In this document: positions 5,541-6,064 of the stretch, piece by piece
How the letters are laid out: each line of letters opens with the position of its first letter
Position numbering within the stretch: position 1 is the first letter of the stretch
DNA from: Candidatus Rokuibacteriota bacterium
GTDB taxonomy: Bacteria > JAUVQV01
DNA: 6,064 nucleotides
NCBI GenBank assembly: GCA_030597995.1
Contig: JAUVQV010000066.1
Location: 1 to 6,064 of the forward strand
Reading direction: 5' to 3'
Translations under genes and position numbers: made by a program
Notes under the pieces: generated by a model
What the model saw: only the letters and a program-made list of their open reading frames with translations
Database searches by the model: none
What the model was told of the DNA's origin: nothing

Positions 5541-5824
5541 GAAAATGCCTCGCCGAGAGCACCGGGGAATTTCCCGCCTTCGCGAAATACCGCCCTCTTC
5601 CGGGAAGCCGTGAAATCGAGAGCGGGATGAGTACGGCCCGGCGTGAATTGCACTCTGCGGAACACCTGATGCGCTACGATATCCGGTAAAGCGTTGTGCA
5701 TCTTCTGCGCTGTTTCGTACAAGACAGATCCTATGTACTCATGCGCTCTTCGTGCTGTCAAGCTCTTTCTTCCGGGAAAAGCTCTGTAGCGCGAAGGGCA
5801 TTCCAAGCTGGGTTTATGCGCCAT
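5537..5824 (-). CDS. Unrecognised 95-residue ORF overlapping the ATPase start
   Basis: An open frame whose TGA overlaps the ATPase start as ATGA. It is basic and arginine-rich (SRYRAFPGRKSLTARRAHEY), without membrane segments or known motifs, and has mixed codon choice. Its ATG has no good ribosome binding site and lies inside the end of the broken transposase frame. It may be a coupled small gene, but more likely it is leader DNA that happens to be open. Confidence 0.2.
   Translation of the reverse strand: MAHKPSLECPSRYRAFPGRKSLTARRAHEYIGSVLYETAQKMHNALPDIVAHQVFRRVQFTPGRTHPALDFTASRKRAVFREGGKFPGALGEAFS
5732..5761 (-). promoter_or_regulatory. Weak candidate sigma-70 promoter for the ATPase gene
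   Basis: On the minus strand, a perfect TTGACA (5761-5756) is followed after 18 bases by TACATA (5737-5732). The latter matches the -10 consensus at only 3 of 6 positions. Confidence 0.22.
5791..5806 (-). promoter_or_regulatory. Candidate sigma-54 promoter for the ATPase gene
   Basis: Minus strand TTGGAATGCCCTTCGC contains the GG and GC dinucleotides exactly ten bases apart. It agrees with TGGCACG-N4-TTGC at T, G, G, A, G, T, G and C. Transcription would start near 5779, about 240 bases before the ATPase ATG. Sigma-54 control is common for pilus genes in such bacteria, but a single match has a real chance rate. Confidence 0.3.
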
Positions 5825-5900
5825 GCAGTCCCAGATTATAATTCAAAACTGGGAGCGGCCGCCTGAGGATCTGCTCGGGGGTAAATATCTTCCTGCCCAT
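5814..5900 (-). pseudogene. Beheaded IS3-type transposase OrfA remnant
   Basis: A 28-codon frame beginning MGRKIFTPEQIL, with a near-perfect AGGAGG (5912-5907) six bases before the ATG. The opening matches the N-terminus of IS3-family OrfA proteins, small helix-turn-helix proteins that with OrfB form the transposase. Those continue into a KLREAEV-like helix and about 80 more residues. Here homology stops after PEQIL and the frame runs into PLPVLNYNLGLHGA and a stop. Loss of nearly all of the gene makes it non-functional. The short block matched means another DNA-binding family cannot be excluded. Confidence 0.5.
5829..5854. repeat. Short inverted repeat at the transposase break
   Basis: TCCCAG (5829-5834) and CTGGGA (5849-5854) form a 6-bp dyad around an AT-rich 14-base loop. 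It lies where transposase similarity ends, so it may mark a deletion or recombination scar. It could also be chance. Confidence 0.3.
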
Positions 5901-6064
5901 GATAATCCTCCTTTCAAGACCAGATGCACTCCAGATTCTACCTCCAAACCTGGAACGGTCTCGAAGGGGCAGGTCACAGCTCTCTCCACATACGGCTCTC
6001 TCACAACTCTGGCTATTTGACACAACGCCGCCCGGATGTAAAAATACACTTCACATATTCCGTC

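Larger units (their letters stand above)
5541..6064. other. 524-bp flank with no intact gene: leader region and IS debris
   Basis: Upstream of the ATPase I see only candidate promoter elements, a broken transposase start and unexplained DNA out to the window edge. On the minus strand a frame is open from the edge at 6064 down to 5843 (containing YFYIRAALCQIARVVREPYV), in a different frame from the transposase start. It matches nothing I can name and may be mobile-element leader DNA. Confidence 0.4.

Noticed and set aside
5961..6000. Minus-strand GAGAGCCGTATGTGG, similar to the start of group II intron domain V
   Set aside because: The complementary 3' half of domain V (a GTACGGTTC-like arm) is missing, and no reverse transcriptase is present. 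At most it is a fragment.

Overview
This window reads as chromosomal DNA from a moderately GC-rich Gram-negative bacterium. FabF, SlyD, a LolA-like exported protein and a PilB/GspE-type ATPase suit a deltaproteobacterial-type lineage (Desulfobacterota or a neighbouring phylum). That placement is inferred from protein style only. No rRNA, tRNA or CRISPR array was seen.

Layout, left to right. (1) The 3' end of fabF (+), entering from outside the window. (2) A convergent six-helix CDF/TMEM163-like cation transporter (-, 285-929). (3) A cold-shock protein (+, 1105-1305) followed by a strong intrinsic terminator. (4) A SlyD-type FKBP prolyl isomerase with a Cys-rich tail (-, 1451-1978). (5) A 238-bp divergent control region whose two candidate -35 boxes are the two arms of one inverted repeat. 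It also holds a terminator-like hairpin just before the slyD ribosome binding site and a nine-codon reading frame that overlaps the next start. (6) An exported LolA-like protein (+, 2217-2951). (7) A possible 46-residue membrane or secreted micropeptide. (8) A protein made of two tandem ComFB domains (+, 3117-3770). (9) Convergent with it, a full-length GspE/PilB-type ATPase with an N-terminal MshEN domain (-, 3849-5540). (10) A right-hand 520 bp with no intact gene but a beheaded IS3-type transposase start and a possible sigma-54 site.

The most interesting biology is the pair at 3117-5540. MshEN is an established c-di-GMP-binding module of pilus and secretion ATPases, and ComFB-family proteins have been reported as c-di-GMP receptors in cyanobacteria. 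Two unrelated candidate c-di-GMP effectors therefore lie side by side, one of them with a duplicated sensor domain, and the other possibly powering a pilus or secretion machine. The second theme is regulation around slyD: a shared divergent operator-like dyad and a candidate transcription attenuator. A weak metal-handling theme (CDF transporter with a CSC tail, SlyD with a Cys/His tail) is inference only.
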